Positions 26,647-36,347 of a stretch of 64,000 nt of DNA are shown piece by piece (within the stretch, counting starts at the first letter, position 1; the number at the start of each line of letters is the position of its first letter). A model generated the notes under the pieces. The model was not told where the DNA came from, made no database searches, and saw nothing but the letters and a program-made list of their open reading frames with translations. The translations under genes were made by a program, and so were the position numbers. The stretch comes from Flammeovirga pacifica (lineage in GTDB: Bacteria > Bacteroidota > Bacteroidia > Cytophagales > Flammeovirgaceae), in contig NZ_JRYR02000001.1 of the NCBI RefSeq assembly GCF_000807855.2, positions 1,915,881 through 1,979,880 of the forward strand. The letters are read 5' to 3'.

Positions 26647-27555
26647 CTAGAATACAGTCAATTCTTCAAATTCTTTTACTCTTGCTTCTAGATCAGCTTC
26701 TGTCATTTCTAATAGACGCTCTGTACCAAATTTCTCCACGCAGAAAGAAGCCATAGCAGAACCATAGATTACTGCTTTTTTCATGTTATCAAAAGAGATA
26801 TCATCTGTCTTTGCTAAATAACCGATAAAGCCACCTGCAAATGTGTCTCCTGCTCCTGTTGGATCAAATACTTCTTCTAAAGGTAATGCCGGGGCAGAGA
26901 AGATTTTATCTTCATGGAATAATAATGCACCATGCTCACCTTTTTTTATAATCAAGTACTTTGGTCCCATTGCCATAATTTTCTTTGCTGCTTTTCTTAA
27001 AGAATACTCTTTAGAAAGTTGACGAGCTTCTTCATCGTTTACAGAAAGAACATCTACCATAGAGATTGTTTTCATCAAATCATCCCAAGCAATATCCATC
27101 CAGAAGTTCATAGTATCCATTACTACCAACTTTGGTCTGTTTTCCAAACGCTCGATTACTGTAGATTGTACTTGTGGCGATAAGTTACCCAACATTACAT
27201 ATTGAGCATCTTGATAATTAGCAGGAACAACTGGATCGAAGTGTTCCAATACATTAAGTTCAGTCACCAAAGTGTCTCTAGAGTTCATATCATTGTGATA
27301 TTTACCTGCCCAGAAGAAAGTTTTTTCACCTTCTTTTACCTGAAGACCATCTGTATTTACACCTTGATTTTCTAACGTTTTGATGTATTCCTCTGGAAAG
27401 TCATCACCAACAACAGCAACAACATTTACTGGTTTTTTAAAAAACGATGAAGAAATAGAGATATATGTACCTGCTCCACCGATAATTTTATCTGTTTTTC
27501 CGAAAGGAGTTTCAATAGCATCAAAAGCCACAGAACCTACAGTTAACAAACTCAT
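26647..27555 (-). CDS. PfkB-family sugar/nucleoside kinase
   Basis: A 302-residue ribokinase-fold protein. The N-terminus LTVGSVAFDAIETPFGK and GGAGTYISISSSFF correspond to the first substrate loop of PfkB proteins. The C-terminal signature is DPTGAGDTFAGGFIGYL, containing the catalytic aspartate and anion hole. The family phosphorylates ribose, fructose derivatives, adenosine and similar compounds, and the substrate cannot be assigned from sequence alone; adenosine-kinase-like genes in this phylum look similar. It is a single gene with a -7-like element at 27594-27601 and a terminator after it. Confidence 0.88.
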   Translation of the reverse strand: MSLLTVGSVAFDAIETPFGKTDKIIGGAGTYISISSSFFKKPVNVVAVVGDDFPEEYIKTLENQGVNTDGLQVKEGEKTFFWAGKYHNDMNSRDTLVTELNVLEHFDPVVPANYQDAQYVMLGNLSPQVQSTVIERLENRPKLVVMDTMNFWMDIAWDDLMKTISMVDVLSVNDEEARQLSKEYSLRKAAKKIMAMGPKYLIIKKGEHGALLFHEDKIFSAPALPLEEVFDPTGAGDTFAGGFIGYLAKTDDISFDNMKKAVIYGSAMASFCVEKFGTERLLEMTEADLEARVKEFEELTVF

Positions 27556-27593
27556 CTGATATTATTTATATTAAGTATATTAAAATTAGATTT

Positions 27594-27601
27594 CAAAAGT
27601 A
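27594..27601 (-). promoter_or_regulatory. Candidate -7 element for the PfkB-family gene
   Basis: On the minus strand TACTTTTG matches TAnnTTTG, about 40 bases before the start codon. No clear -33 box. Confidence 0.4.
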
Positions 27602-27625
27602 AACATAATTCCCATAAAATAAGAA

Positions 27626-27657
27626 AGACAGCTAAAGTAACTTGCCTTTAACTGTCT
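27626..27657 (-). terminator. Terminator downstream of the small lipoprotein gene
   Basis: A 12-bp stem with one G-U pair (27626-27637 with 27646-27657) lies just after the lipoprotein stop on the minus strand. Confidence 0.65.
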
Positions 27658-27684
27658 ATTCTTTAAATCTATTATGGATAGATC

Positions 27685-28053
27685 TTATTGTGATGATGGT
27701 AAATTATCTATTTCACAAGAATATTGTATATTGATAATATCAACTTTCATCTCGTTTATAATCTTATTTGCGGTTTGTTCATCGTCTATATTATTTCCCT
27801 CCTGAAGCACTAAATAAATAATGATACAATTTTGATTTTCTGATATGAACGTTATTGCCTCTTCAGAATAATCTTGAATTGTTTCACAATCCGATAACTT
27901 CACTGCCTCTGTTAAGATATTTCTATAAAATTGATATTGTTCTCCAATACCGTTTTGATCGCATGTAGTTACTTTTGATTCTTCAGTATTACATGAACTA
28001 AATATATAGAGACAAACCATACTAAAAAGTAAAGTATAGATTGTTGTTTTCAT
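27685..28053 (-). CDS. Small cysteine-containing lipoprotein, unknown function
   Basis: A 122-residue protein with a lipoprotein signal peptide (hydrophobic core LLFSMVCLYIF, lipobox FSSC, lipidated C21). The mature part of ~100 residues has four more cysteines (TTCDQN, SDCET, NQNCI, YSCEI), enough for two disulfide bonds in the periplasm, and two predicted helices. No family was recognised. It is transcribed alone and ends in a hairpin; upstream is a 255-base region shared with the META-domain gene. Confidence 0.65.
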   Translation of the reverse strand: MKTTIYTLLFSMVCLYIFSSCNTEESKVTTCDQNGIGEQYQFYRNILTEAVKLSDCETIQDYSEEAITFISENQNCIIIYLVLQEGNNIDDEQTANKIINEMKVDIINIQYSCEIDNLPSSQ

Positions 28054-28254
28054 ATTTTATTAATCGTTACACACTCTTATTTCATTCACAAAGTAAGACA
28101 AATGAAATTATATGGAGAACAAAAAATGTCAGAAGATTTTTAAAATTTTTTTTTTAAGATGACATTTAACTTTGTTTAACCCCTTTAGATTATCTAATTT
28201 ATAAACTCGTAAATAGATTTACCGTTAAAGAATAACATTGGATGAACTTAAACA

Positions 28255-28262
28255 TAAATTTG
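28255..28262 (+). promoter_or_regulatory. Candidate -7 element for the META-domain lipoprotein gene
   Basis: TAAATTTG matches TAnnTTTG, 46 bases before the start codon; a TTG lies 14 bases upstream of it, shorter than the usual spacing. Confidence 0.4.
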
Positions 28263-28308
28263 AAAACTTTTACTCATCCGTAATCAATTAGAAATACTAC
28301 ACAAAATT

Positions 28309-29310
28309 ATGACAAATACATTTAAATTGGGTTTTACTCTAATCATAGCCCTATTAGCAACTGCTTGTGCTTCAACAAAATCACCTGAAAAAAATACTAA
28401 AACCATCACAGTAAGTAGTCAAATGACAGACTGTACAGGTGTTGGTCCTCAAAAATGTTTACTTATTAAAGAGGACGGCGATACTGAATGGAAAAACTTC
28501 TATGGTAAAATTGAAGGTTTTGACTACCAAGAAGGAACAGAATATATAATCGAAGTCTCTGTTAGTAAAGTAGATAACCCTCCTGCTGATGCCTCTTCTT
28601 TACATTATAAATTAGAAAAAATCGTGAAAGAACAACAAGATAAATTGGCATTATTAAATGGAACTTGGGTAATAAGTAAAATTGGCGATTTAGAGACTGA
28701 CCCTCTTTTAACTTATATAAATTTTGAGGTTTCTTCAAAAAGAATCAATGGTTATGCTGGCTGTAATGGCCTAGGAGGCGGATTTGAATACGATGAGGAA
28801 AAAGATGAAATAAAATCTGGTCCTTTTATGTCTACAATGATGTTCTGTGAAGAAGTAGCAGAAAATGAGAAAGCACTAGGTAAAATTCTTGACAGTTTCA
28901 ATAAATTCGAAATTAATGGTGATGAAATCACTTTAATGAAAGATGATGAAGTTCTTGTCACTGCAAAAAAAGGTGTTAATCATAGAGATTTATCTAAAAA
29001 TTGGGAAATCACATACATAGAGGGTATTGAGGATTTAAATGGTAACATCCCAAATTTATTTATTTCAAACAAAGGTGATGTAACAGGAAGTGGAAGTTGT
29101 AACAATTTCAAGGGTAAAATTAAGTTAGATGCTTACTCTCAAAAAGTAAAACTTGGTCCTTTAGCTGCAACAAGAAAAATGTGTGCTGATAACGAAGTTG
29201 AGCACATCTTTTTCGCTAAGGTCGATTTAGTTGATAATTATAAAATTGTGGAAGGAGAATTACAATTACTATCTGGGAAACAAATAATTATGAAAGCGAA
29301 GAAAAAATAA
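28309..29310 (+). CDS. Lipoprotein with DUF4377 and two META domains
   Basis: A 333-residue lipoprotein (lipobox ATAC, C20). Residues ~30-105 match DUF4377 (TDCTGVGPQKCLLIKEDGD, then DYQEGTEYIIEV). Then come two META (HslJ-like) domains: ~115-220 with LNGTWVISKIG and GYAGCNGLGGGF, and ~228-333 with LSKNWEITYIEG and GSGSCNNFKG. Each repeat carries its own cysteine pair. HslJ proteins are linked to heat and novobiocin tolerance, and DUF4377 domains often accompany META in outer-membrane lipoproteins. It should sit in the periplasm or outer membrane. The precise role is unknown. Confidence 0.85.
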   Translation: MTNTFKLGFTLIIALLATACASTKSPEKNTKTITVSSQMTDCTGVGPQKCLLIKEDGDTEWKNFYGKIEGFDYQEGTEYIIEVSVSKVDNPPADASSLHYKLEKIVKEQQDKLALLNGTWVISKIGDLETDPLLTYINFEVSSKRINGYAGCNGLGGGFEYDEEKDEIKSGPFMSTMMFCEEVAENEKALGKILDSFNKFEINGDEITLMKDDEVLVTAKKGVNHRDLSKNWEITYIEGIEDLNGNIPNLFISNKGDVTGSGSCNNFKGKIKLDAYSQKVKLGPLAATRKMCADNEVEHIFFAKVDLVDNYKIVEGELQLLSGKQIIMKAKKK

Positions 29311-29330
29311 GGTCTTCCTTTTAAAAGAGA

Positions 29331-29362
29331 AAAACACGTTAAATATCACTTTAACGTGTTTT
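29331..29362 (+). terminator. Terminator downstream of the META-domain gene
   Basis: A 13-bp perfect inverted repeat (29331-29343 with 29350-29362) is followed by a T-run. Confidence 0.85.
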
Positions 29363-29441
29363 TTTTATGTCTTAATTGCATTATTTTAACACTTCTCGCA
29401 TCAAATGCTTAATAACATTAAACACTATCATTCTATTTTAG

Positions 29442-29449
29442 TATATTTG
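29442..29449 (+). promoter_or_regulatory. Candidate -7 element for the TPR-CHAT gene
   Basis: TATATTTG is a perfect TAnnTTTG match, 35 bases before the ATG at 29485. No TTG at the expected -33 position. Confidence 0.45.
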
Positions 29450-29484
29450 AAATCCATCCTTTCTTATAAACTACCCCTAATTTT

Positions 29485-32400
29485 ATGACAATCCATTCTA
29501 GAAAACTCATATTTTTATTAATCCTAATATTCAACATTCAATACTCCCAATTATTTGCCCAAAAAAATCAGGGTATTACTCCTCAAAGTATCAATAATTT
29601 ATTTGATGAAGGAAAAATGTCTGAGGCTAAAGACCTTTCTAAACAATGGATTAATCAATCAAAAGTAAAATTTGGCAACCAAAGTATTGAGGTAGTTATC
29701 CCTCTATTAGTTTCTTCAGAATTGTCTATCAATAGAAACGAATACAAAACAGCAATAAAAAAAATTGACGAAGCCATTACTATAATGGACAAATCATCTG
29801 GATGGCTGTATCCTGATTATGCTTTAGCATTAAATTACAAGGCTTTTTGTTTATTACAACTCAATCAAACTTTTCAAGCTATTCCTCTTGTAGATGAAGC
29901 TGAAACTATTTATCGCAAAACCCTTTCTTCTGAACATCCCGATAATGTTTATACGGCCATCAATAGAGCTGTCATTTATAGAAATTTTAAAGAATATGAT
30001 AAGAGTGAAGAGTATTTTATAAAAAGTCGAGAATTTAATTTCAAACATGAAAAAGAAAAAGTAGGATTAGAAAATACGATTGACGATGATTGGATACAAA
30101 TTCAAATGGCCAAATTATATATTAAATCGTATAGAACAGATATTAATTTAGTCAAAACTCTTAACGACTTAGAACGTTATTACCACAAAAATAAAAAAAC
30201 CAATACCTCACAATATTTATTATTATTATCTACAATTGGTGATGCTTATGAGCTTCAATCCAATAACAGTAAAGCCAAAGAGTACTACAAGAGAGGTTTA
30301 GAAAAACATATTAAGAATTATGGAAGTAATCATATTTCTACTCTTATCACGTTATTTCAATTGGCTAAACTCAACAAAAAAGAGAGTAACTATTTAGAAG
30401 CTACAGCACAATTCCAACAAATCATTAATAAATTTGATCAGATAGAAGGTGATCCTGTTATGCTCAAAGAAGCTTACTATCATCTTAGTGATATCTCTTT
30501 GAAACAAGGAAATACAAAAGCAGCTTCTAATTATTTAGCAAAAGGTGAAGAAATTGAAACATACGACCCAGAACTTCACTTATTTAGTCTAAAACTACAA
30601 GGAACCTATCATTTCATCAATGGAGAATATGTAGAAGCAGAACTAAGATTAACTGAATTGTTATCGTTTGTTCGCCAAGAAAAAATATTCTTTACTATTC
30701 ATTATAGTGAAACAGTGGCGCTATTGGCAGAAATGTTTATTACTCTAGGTAGGATTAATGAAGCGAAGAACATCTGTGAAAATGAAATCCGTTTTTTAGA
30801 AAAACGTGCTAAAGAAAATTCATATGCTTATTTTTTAGTTAGTGCTGCTTTATATGAAATTTATCTAGATGAGGGAAAGACAAAGGATTTAAAGGAAAAA
30901 GTAGACACTTTAGAAGTTAATATTAAAAAGGTTTTAACTGAAGATCATGCATTGCTGATAGAAACGCAATTTATACTTGCAAACTTAGCTTTTAGAAACG
31001 GTGATATTGAAAAAGCTAATATGTATCATGTAAATGCTCAATCAATTGCTAAAAGCAAGAAAATCTCTGACAAGCATTATCTTATCTTAAAAATTATTGA
31101 TCAAAAAGCATCTATTTATCTTTCTCTTAATGAGTATGAAAACGCATATAATGAATTAAAAAAGTTAGAGAATACTTTCGATAACAATTCTATTCATAAA
31201 CCAACAATTAAGGGTAAAATGGCTTACATAAATTCCTTATTAGGAAAATGGGATGCCGCCGAACGTATGATCCTCAATGCTGTTGACTTAAAATTTAAAC
31301 AACTCAATGAACAACTTACTTTTACTAGTGAGGATGAAAAAGTAAATTTTATACATAATACCAGTTTAGCATTCACTTATTTCTTTAGTATGATGGCTAC
31401 AGATGAAGGAATAAAATCTCCTTTAATGAGGAGTAAATGTTATGATATACAAGTGAATTATAGAAAATTCTTTTTAAAAGAATCCATTCTTAGAAAGCAC
31501 AATATCAACAAACTAAGTCAGTATAGACAATCAGTTAAATTCACCAACTACACCAAAAGTTTAAATCAACTGAAATCAAAACTAGCTACGGCTAATTTCT
31601 TATCTCCAACTGAAAGAAAAGAAATTAATTTTAATGCATACGAAGTAACAGATCAAATAAATAATCTAGAAAAATCTCTTGTATATGCCACATATTCAAA
31701 CACTGATTCTACTCTTTTAGATATGCAATATACTTGGAAAAGCACTCAAACTAGATTAAAAGAAGGTGAGATTGCAGTAGAAATCATCAAACTCAAAAAT
31801 ATACTTGAAACAAAAGTTTCTTATGGTGCAATCATTATTTCAAAAGAATTAGAGCGCCCTAAATTTGTTCCAATTGGTAATGCAAAGATCTTAGAACAAG
31901 ATATTTTAAGAGAATATCAAAGTATCACACAGTTTAAGACTCGATCATTAATTGTTACAAAAAAACCAAAAAAGAAATATTATGCATATGATTTTTATTG
32001 GAAACCCATTAGAGAGACAATTAATACTTTAGGTATAAAAAGTAATAAAATTTTCTTGAGTAACGATGGTATTTATAATTCTATTAATCTTAATATTCTT
32101 ACTAACCCTAAAACTCAAAAGTATGTCATCGAAGAAGAGAACATTCATTTAGTAATGAGTACTGCTGACATATATCTTTACAGACAAAAACCTTTACTTA
32201 ATAAAGAAATTTTATTAGTTGGGAACCCTGTTTTTCAAAAAGAAGAAACTAGCTTATCAAGAGATGTTGAAGAAGATAAAGCGAGAGGAAACGAGCAAGC
32301 TTATTATTTTAATCTCTACAATTTACCAGGTACTGAAACAGAAATAAAAACAACTGCACAATTATTTGAAGCTCATAATTGGAAAGTAACTTCTTGGTCA

Positions 32401-32931
32401 CAATTAGATGCTACAGAAGAAAACATCAAAAAAATAGAGACATCACCCTATATCCTTCATTTAGCAACACATGGGTTCTATTTAGATGCTCTACGATACC
32501 CAATTATCAACAGCCCCTTATTAAAATCTGGTTTGTTTTTTTCTGAAATCACATTCAAAGAAAACAAGAAACTTAAAGACATATATAACTCTGGAAATGA
32601 TGGTATTTTAACCGCTTATGAAGTAAAAGGGCTTAACCTTAATAACACAGAATTATTAGTGTTATCGGCTTGCCAAAGTGGGGTTTCAGAATTAACTTCT
32701 GGAGATGGTATTTCTGGACTACAATATGCGTTTAGTATCGCTGGTGTAAATTCTATTATTATGAGTTTATGGAGTGTTGATGATATTGCAACACAAATGT
32801 TGATGAACGAGTTTTATAAACAATGGATTGCTGTTGGTGATAAAACTATAGCCTTCAAAAATGCTCAAGAAGAACTTATTAAAACCTATCCACACCCCTA
32901 TTATTGGGGTGCGTTTGTGATGGTCAATTAA
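29485..32931 (+). CDS. Secreted TPR-CHAT protein (caspase-like peptidase domain)
   Basis: An 1148-residue protein with a signal peptide (hydrophobic stretch LIFLLILIFNIQYSQLFAQ). Residues ~30-650 are tetratricopeptide-type helical repeats with the KEYYKRGLEKHIKNYGSNH pattern of kinesin-light-chain-like TPRs. Residues ~860-1148 form a CHAT domain, the caspase-HetF fold. The catalytic dyad looks intact: H996 in LATHGFYLD and C1063 in LSACQSG, followed by GDGISGLQYAF. In known systems CHAT proteases cut partner proteins after activation through the TPRs. Export out of the cytoplasm is an inference from the signal peptide. Its stop codon abuts the stop of the converging OmpA-type gene. Confidence 0.88.
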   Translation: MTIHSRKLIFLLILIFNIQYSQLFAQKNQGITPQSINNLFDEGKMSEAKDLSKQWINQSKVKFGNQSIEVVIPLLVSSELSINRNEYKTAIKKIDEAITIMDKSSGWLYPDYALALNYKAFCLLQLNQTFQAIPLVDEAETIYRKTLSSEHPDNVYTAINRAVIYRNFKEYDKSEEYFIKSREFNFKHEKEKVGLENTIDDDWIQIQMAKLYIKSYRTDINLVKTLNDLERYYHKNKKTNTSQYLLLLSTIGDAYELQSNNSKAKEYYKRGLEKHIKNYGSNHISTLITLFQLAKLNKKESNYLEATAQFQQIINKFDQIEGDPVMLKEAYYHLSDISLKQGNTKAASNYLAKGEEIETYDPELHLFSLKLQGTYHFINGEYVEAELRLTELLSFVRQEKIFFTIHYSETVALLAEMFITLGRINEAKNICENEIRFLEKRAKENSYAYFLVSAALYEIYLDEGKTKDLKEKVDTLEVNIKKVLTEDHALLIETQFILANLAFRNGDIEKANMYHVNAQSIAKSKKISDKHYLILKIIDQKASIYLSLNEYENAYNELKKLENTFDNNSIHKPTIKGKMAYINSLLGKWDAAERMILNAVDLKFKQLNEQLTFTSEDEKVNFIHNTSLAFTYFFSMMATDEGIKSPLMRSKCYDIQVNYRKFFLKESILRKHNINKLSQYRQSVKFTNYTKSLNQLKSKLATANFLSPTERKEINFNAYEVTDQINNLEKSLVYATYSNTDSTLLDMQYTWKSTQTRLKEGEIAVEIIKLKNILETKVSYGAIIISKELERPKFVPIGNAKILEQDILREYQSITQFKTRSLIVTKKPKKKYYAYDFYWKPIRETINTLGIKSNKIFLSNDGIYNSINLNILTNPKTQKYVIEEENIHLVMSTADIYLYRQKPLLNKEILLVGNPVFQKEETSLSRDVEEDKARGNEQAYYFNLYNLPGTETEIKTTAQLFEAHNWKVTSWSQLDATEENIKKIETSPYILHLATHGFYLDALRYPIINSPLLKSGLFFSEITFKENKKLKDIYNSGNDGILTAYEVKGLNLNNTELLVLSACQSGVSELTSGDGISGLQYAFSIAGVNSIIMSLWSVDDIATQMLMNEFYKQWIAVGDKTIAFKNAQEELIKTYPHPYYWGAFVMVN

Positions 32932-35406
32932 TCATTTATAAATGGTGATATCAAAGTTCGATTTTCCGTCAAAATCTTCTAAAGTAATTACTCTATGGGT
33001 AATTTCTATACCTTCTTTTTCTAATACTAATCTGTATTTGTACTGATTTGATACCGTCAAATTAAACACTCCTTCTTCGGTTGTTTTATCTTTGGCTAAT
33101 AGTTTCCCCTGATCATCGAATGCTTTTACCTCATATCCCTCTACGCCTCCAATAAGGCTTACAAAAATACCTGTAATACTATTAAAATTCGATCTCATAA
33201 TTTCTTTATCGCCGTCCACTAAAACTTCTGATAAAGAATCTGGGTAGAATTTATTATAATCAGAGCCAAAATATCCTTTTTCATTAATATATCCGGTTAC
33301 ATAAAACTCCGTTCTTCTATTCAATTGATGCTCCGCTTCTGAACATCTTTTTTGCTTACAATCTATTACAGGCATTGTTTCACCATACCCTTTGTAAGTC
33401 ATTCGTTCTGATGCAATACCTTTATTAACCGCATAATCAAATGCCTCTTTAGCTCTACGGTCTGAAAGAGTTTGATTATAAGCATCCCTACCTCTTATAT
33501 CTGTATGAGATGATAATTCAATGGTTATTGTCGGATTATATTTCATTACATTGACGACAGTATCTAATGAGTGAGATGCATCGTCTCGTATATTAGACAT
33601 ATCAAAATTATAATAGATTCTGATACGTTGCCCAACAATAGGATTCATTGCTATATCTCTTACCGTCCTATAATTATTCTGGGTATTACTTGCTTGTCTT
33701 CTTGTGAAATACCTTGGTCTTTCAGAGATAAAATCATAATGTTCTTCGGCTTTTACAGGGATTCTATAATACCCCGTTGAATCTGAAAACACCACTTTTT
33801 CTTTTTCCGTAGACCTTTCTTTTATGGTTAAGCGAGCAATGACAGGCTTTTTGGTTAAAGAATCGTAGACATGCCCTTCAATAAAAGGTTGAGACAGTTC
33901 TAAGACTATTAATTCTCCTATTTCGATGTGCTTCTCAGCTTCCTGACCTGCTAATGTATCGGAAGCATAACTTTGCTTTTTACCAATGATAGGAGACAAA
34001 TCTGGCCATTGATCAAATCGAACTTTAAATAAACCAGAGGAATCCGATTTGGTGACTGTTTTACCATTAATTTCAATTAATGCATCTTTAATTGGGGTTC
34101 GTTCATACTTATCAATGACTATTCCTTTAAAGAACACTTTTTCAACTTTAAGAATGTTATCGTTACCTTTATCAGAATAGTTTGTTACTCTATTTGAAGA
34201 AATAAAATAACGTTTCATATCAATTTTAGTTCCGCCAAAATCGTCATAACTAGAATTAATTGGAGCATGTAAATGCAGTGGTTTTTCGTATAAACTATCT
34301 AAATTTTGCATCACAAAATCCAAACCTCCAAGACCTCCCCATCCGTCAGATGAAAAGTATAATTTTTGACCATCTACAACTGGAAAAACTTCATTTTTGA
34401 TAGTATTTATTTCTTCTCCCATTAGTGTAGGTGAAGACCATTTCCCGTTAGAACTTAAATCTGAATAATAAATATCTGAGCCACCAACGCCGCCTGGTCG
34501 ATCAGAAACAAAATATAATCTTTGACCATCTGAAGAAAAGGAAGGATGACCAGTAGAAAAGTCTGTTTTATTCCATAAAAATTCTTTTGGTTTATTCCAT
34601 TCTCCATCAGAACTTTTTGTTGCAATCATTATCTGTAGATTACTTTCTTTATCCTCTGTTTGTTCTTTAGCTGAACTTCGAGTAAAAGCAATCATATTCC
34701 CATCAGGACTAATAGATGCTGAAGCTTCATGGTATTTTGAGTTCACTTTAGAAGAGAAGTTATTTACACTCCCTAAGGAATCTACATAAAACAAGTCTAA
34801 AAATGATCCTCCATCCCATGCATATTTCTTACCACCAGTTTGCTTGGCTTTTCGGTTGGATGAAAAAACATAACCACCATTATATTTAAAGGGGCTAAAA
34901 TCATCTTGATCAGAATTAAAAGTAGAATTCTTTACCTCAAAAAGGTCCTGGTCTTTTAATAAAGGGGATATGGTAGATAAGTTTTTTAATTTTTGATATA
35001 CCTCAGAAGAATGTTCTGCCCCTTTCATGTTAAAGGCTTTCTTATACCACTTTTCTGCTTCTTTGTATTCCCCTACATTAAAAAGAGCATCAGCATATAA
35101 TATAGTTGCTCTTTCATTAGAAGCCAATAAAGACGTATCCATTTTATTGAATAATTCTACTGCTTTTTGAGGTTTATTCAACTTCTGAAAACACTTCGCC
35201 ATTTGTAGGGCATACTCTTCCTTTTTTTCTGGATTACTTTCTTTTTGATATTTCTTTTGATACTGTTTTAACGCTTTAGCGTAATCCATATTTTGAAAGC
35301 GTTCTTCGTTTCTTTCATCAAAGTTTTGTACTCTTTGATTCTGCATTGTTTGTGCAATTAGCAGAGGAGATACCAGCATCAGGAGTAGGTAGATTAAATG
35401 CTTCAT
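32932..35406 (-). CDS. TPR/PD40/OmpA-domain outer-membrane-associated protein
   Basis: An 824-residue exported protein (signal MKHLIYLLLMLVSPLLIAQ). Domains in order: TPR repeats (~30-150), WD40-like PD40 beta-propeller repeats (~190-370; SPDGNMIAFTRS, SSDGQRLYFVSDRPGG, DGQKLYFSSDGWGG), carboxypeptidase-regulatory-like domains (~425-560), an OmpA peptidoglycan-binding domain (~590-690; ELSSHTDIRGRDAYNQ, LSDRRAKEA), and a further regulatory-like domain at the end. It is the third gene of the adhesin-PorP/SprF-OmpA unit, 6 bases after the PorP/SprF stop. It probably links the secreted or surface complex to peptidoglycan, similar in layout to PorE-type proteins; that role is inferred. Confidence 0.88.
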   Translation of the reverse strand: MKHLIYLLLMLVSPLLIAQTMQNQRVQNFDERNEERFQNMDYAKALKQYQKKYQKESNPEKKEEYALQMAKCFQKLNKPQKAVELFNKMDTSLLASNERATILYADALFNVGEYKEAEKWYKKAFNMKGAEHSSEVYQKLKNLSTISPLLKDQDLFEVKNSTFNSDQDDFSPFKYNGGYVFSSNRKAKQTGGKKYAWDGGSFLDLFYVDSLGSVNNFSSKVNSKYHEASASISPDGNMIAFTRSSAKEQTEDKESNLQIMIATKSSDGEWNKPKEFLWNKTDFSTGHPSFSSDGQRLYFVSDRPGGVGGSDIYYSDLSSNGKWSSPTLMGEEINTIKNEVFPVVDGQKLYFSSDGWGGLGGLDFVMQNLDSLYEKPLHLHAPINSSYDDFGGTKIDMKRYFISSNRVTNYSDKGNDNILKVEKVFFKGIVIDKYERTPIKDALIEINGKTVTKSDSSGLFKVRFDQWPDLSPIIGKKQSYASDTLAGQEAEKHIEIGELIVLELSQPFIEGHVYDSLTKKPVIARLTIKERSTEKEKVVFSDSTGYYRIPVKAEEHYDFISERPRYFTRRQASNTQNNYRTVRDIAMNPIVGQRIRIYYNFDMSNIRDDASHSLDTVVNVMKYNPTITIELSSHTDIRGRDAYNQTLSDRRAKEAFDYAVNKGIASERMTYKGYGETMPVIDCKQKRCSEAEHQLNRRTEFYVTGYINEKGYFGSDYNKFYPDSLSEVLVDGDKEIMRSNFNSITGIFVSLIGGVEGYEVKAFDDQGKLLAKDKTTEEGVFNLTVSNQYKYRLVLEKEGIEITHRVITLEDFDGKSNFDITIYK

Positions 35407-35412
35407 GTGCTG

Positions 35413-36327
35413 TTAAAAATATCTTGGTGTTTTAATTTTTTTCTTCTTGTTCTCAAAGAATACATTAAGCATAAACTCATGAGAACCATTTGTAATATTG
35501 GAAGCTGAATTAGTAATCATATCATAGGAGTATCCTATTCTAAAGGTTTTACCCAATTGAACTTCTGTTATTAAGGCCACAGATTCTTGTGTTCTATACG
35601 ACAGTCCAAACCAAAGCCATTCCATTATTAATGCATTTAAGTTTATATCCGCTTGTAAGGGTGCTCCTTCGGTTGCCCTTATTAATACATTGGGTTTCAA
35701 CATCAACAAATGTGTTAATTCGATAGCATAACCAGCTGATATAAAATAATGTCTTTTCTCTTCTACCACTAAGGTCGAATTTGGGTCTCCCAATTCTGAA
35801 CTAATTAATCGAGGTGCAGAGAATCCAACATATAAATGATCTGTATTGTAAAATAGTCCAGCTCCAACATTAGGAGAGCTTCGTCTCACTGTTTCATTAG
35901 GTAAAGCAGGATCTGGTAGAAAAGAAGTTAGGTCTGCAAAATTTACAGCTACACTATTAAATCCTCCTTGTAAACCAAAGGATAAGGTACCTGAAAATAA
36001 GTTGATTCTATAAGAAGCCACTACATTCACATTTTGTGTAGTGGTAGCTCCAATTTTGTCTTGAGAAAGCAATCCTCCTATACTCATTCTTTTATTTCCC
36101 AATGGAGAATCTACAGCTAGTGTTGTGGTATGAGGAGAACCACCAATGCCAGACCAATGTTGTCTGTAAATAAGAGAAGAATTTATGCCTCCTTGACTAC
36201 CTGCATAAGCAGGATTGATAGTCAAACCATTGAACATATATTGAGTATATAAGGTAGTCTGTTGGGCATTGGTTTGATGAACTATCAAAATGATCATCAA
36301 CCATATAAATGCAAAACAATGTTTCAT
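35413..36327 (-). CDS. PorP/SprF family type IX secretion membrane protein
   Basis: A 304-residue outer-membrane beta-barrel with a signal peptide (ending HQTNAQQ) and the family opening TTLYTQYMFNGLTINPAYAGS, then HWSGIGGSPHTTTLAVDSPL and GLLSQDKIGATT. In Flavobacterium johnsoniae SprF is needed to bring the SprB adhesin to the surface; PorP anchors type B cargo in other species. Here it sits 20 bases after the CHU_C adhesin gene and 6 bases before the OmpA-type gene, which supports a dedicated role in handling that adhesin. Confidence 0.93.
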   Translation of the reverse strand: MKHCFAFIWLMIILIVHQTNAQQTTLYTQYMFNGLTINPAYAGSQGGINSSLIYRQHWSGIGGSPHTTTLAVDSPLGNKRMSIGGLLSQDKIGATTTQNVNVVASYRINLFSGTLSFGLQGGFNSVAVNFADLTSFLPDPALPNETVRRSSPNVGAGLFYNTDHLYVGFSAPRLISSELGDPNSTLVVEEKRHYFISAGYAIELTHLLMLKPNVLIRATEGAPLQADINLNALIMEWLWFGLSYRTQESVALITEVQLGKTFRIGYSYDMITNSASNITNGSHEFMLNVFFENKKKKIKTPRYF

Positions 36328-36347
36328 CTTTTTTTGATTTGGGTTAC

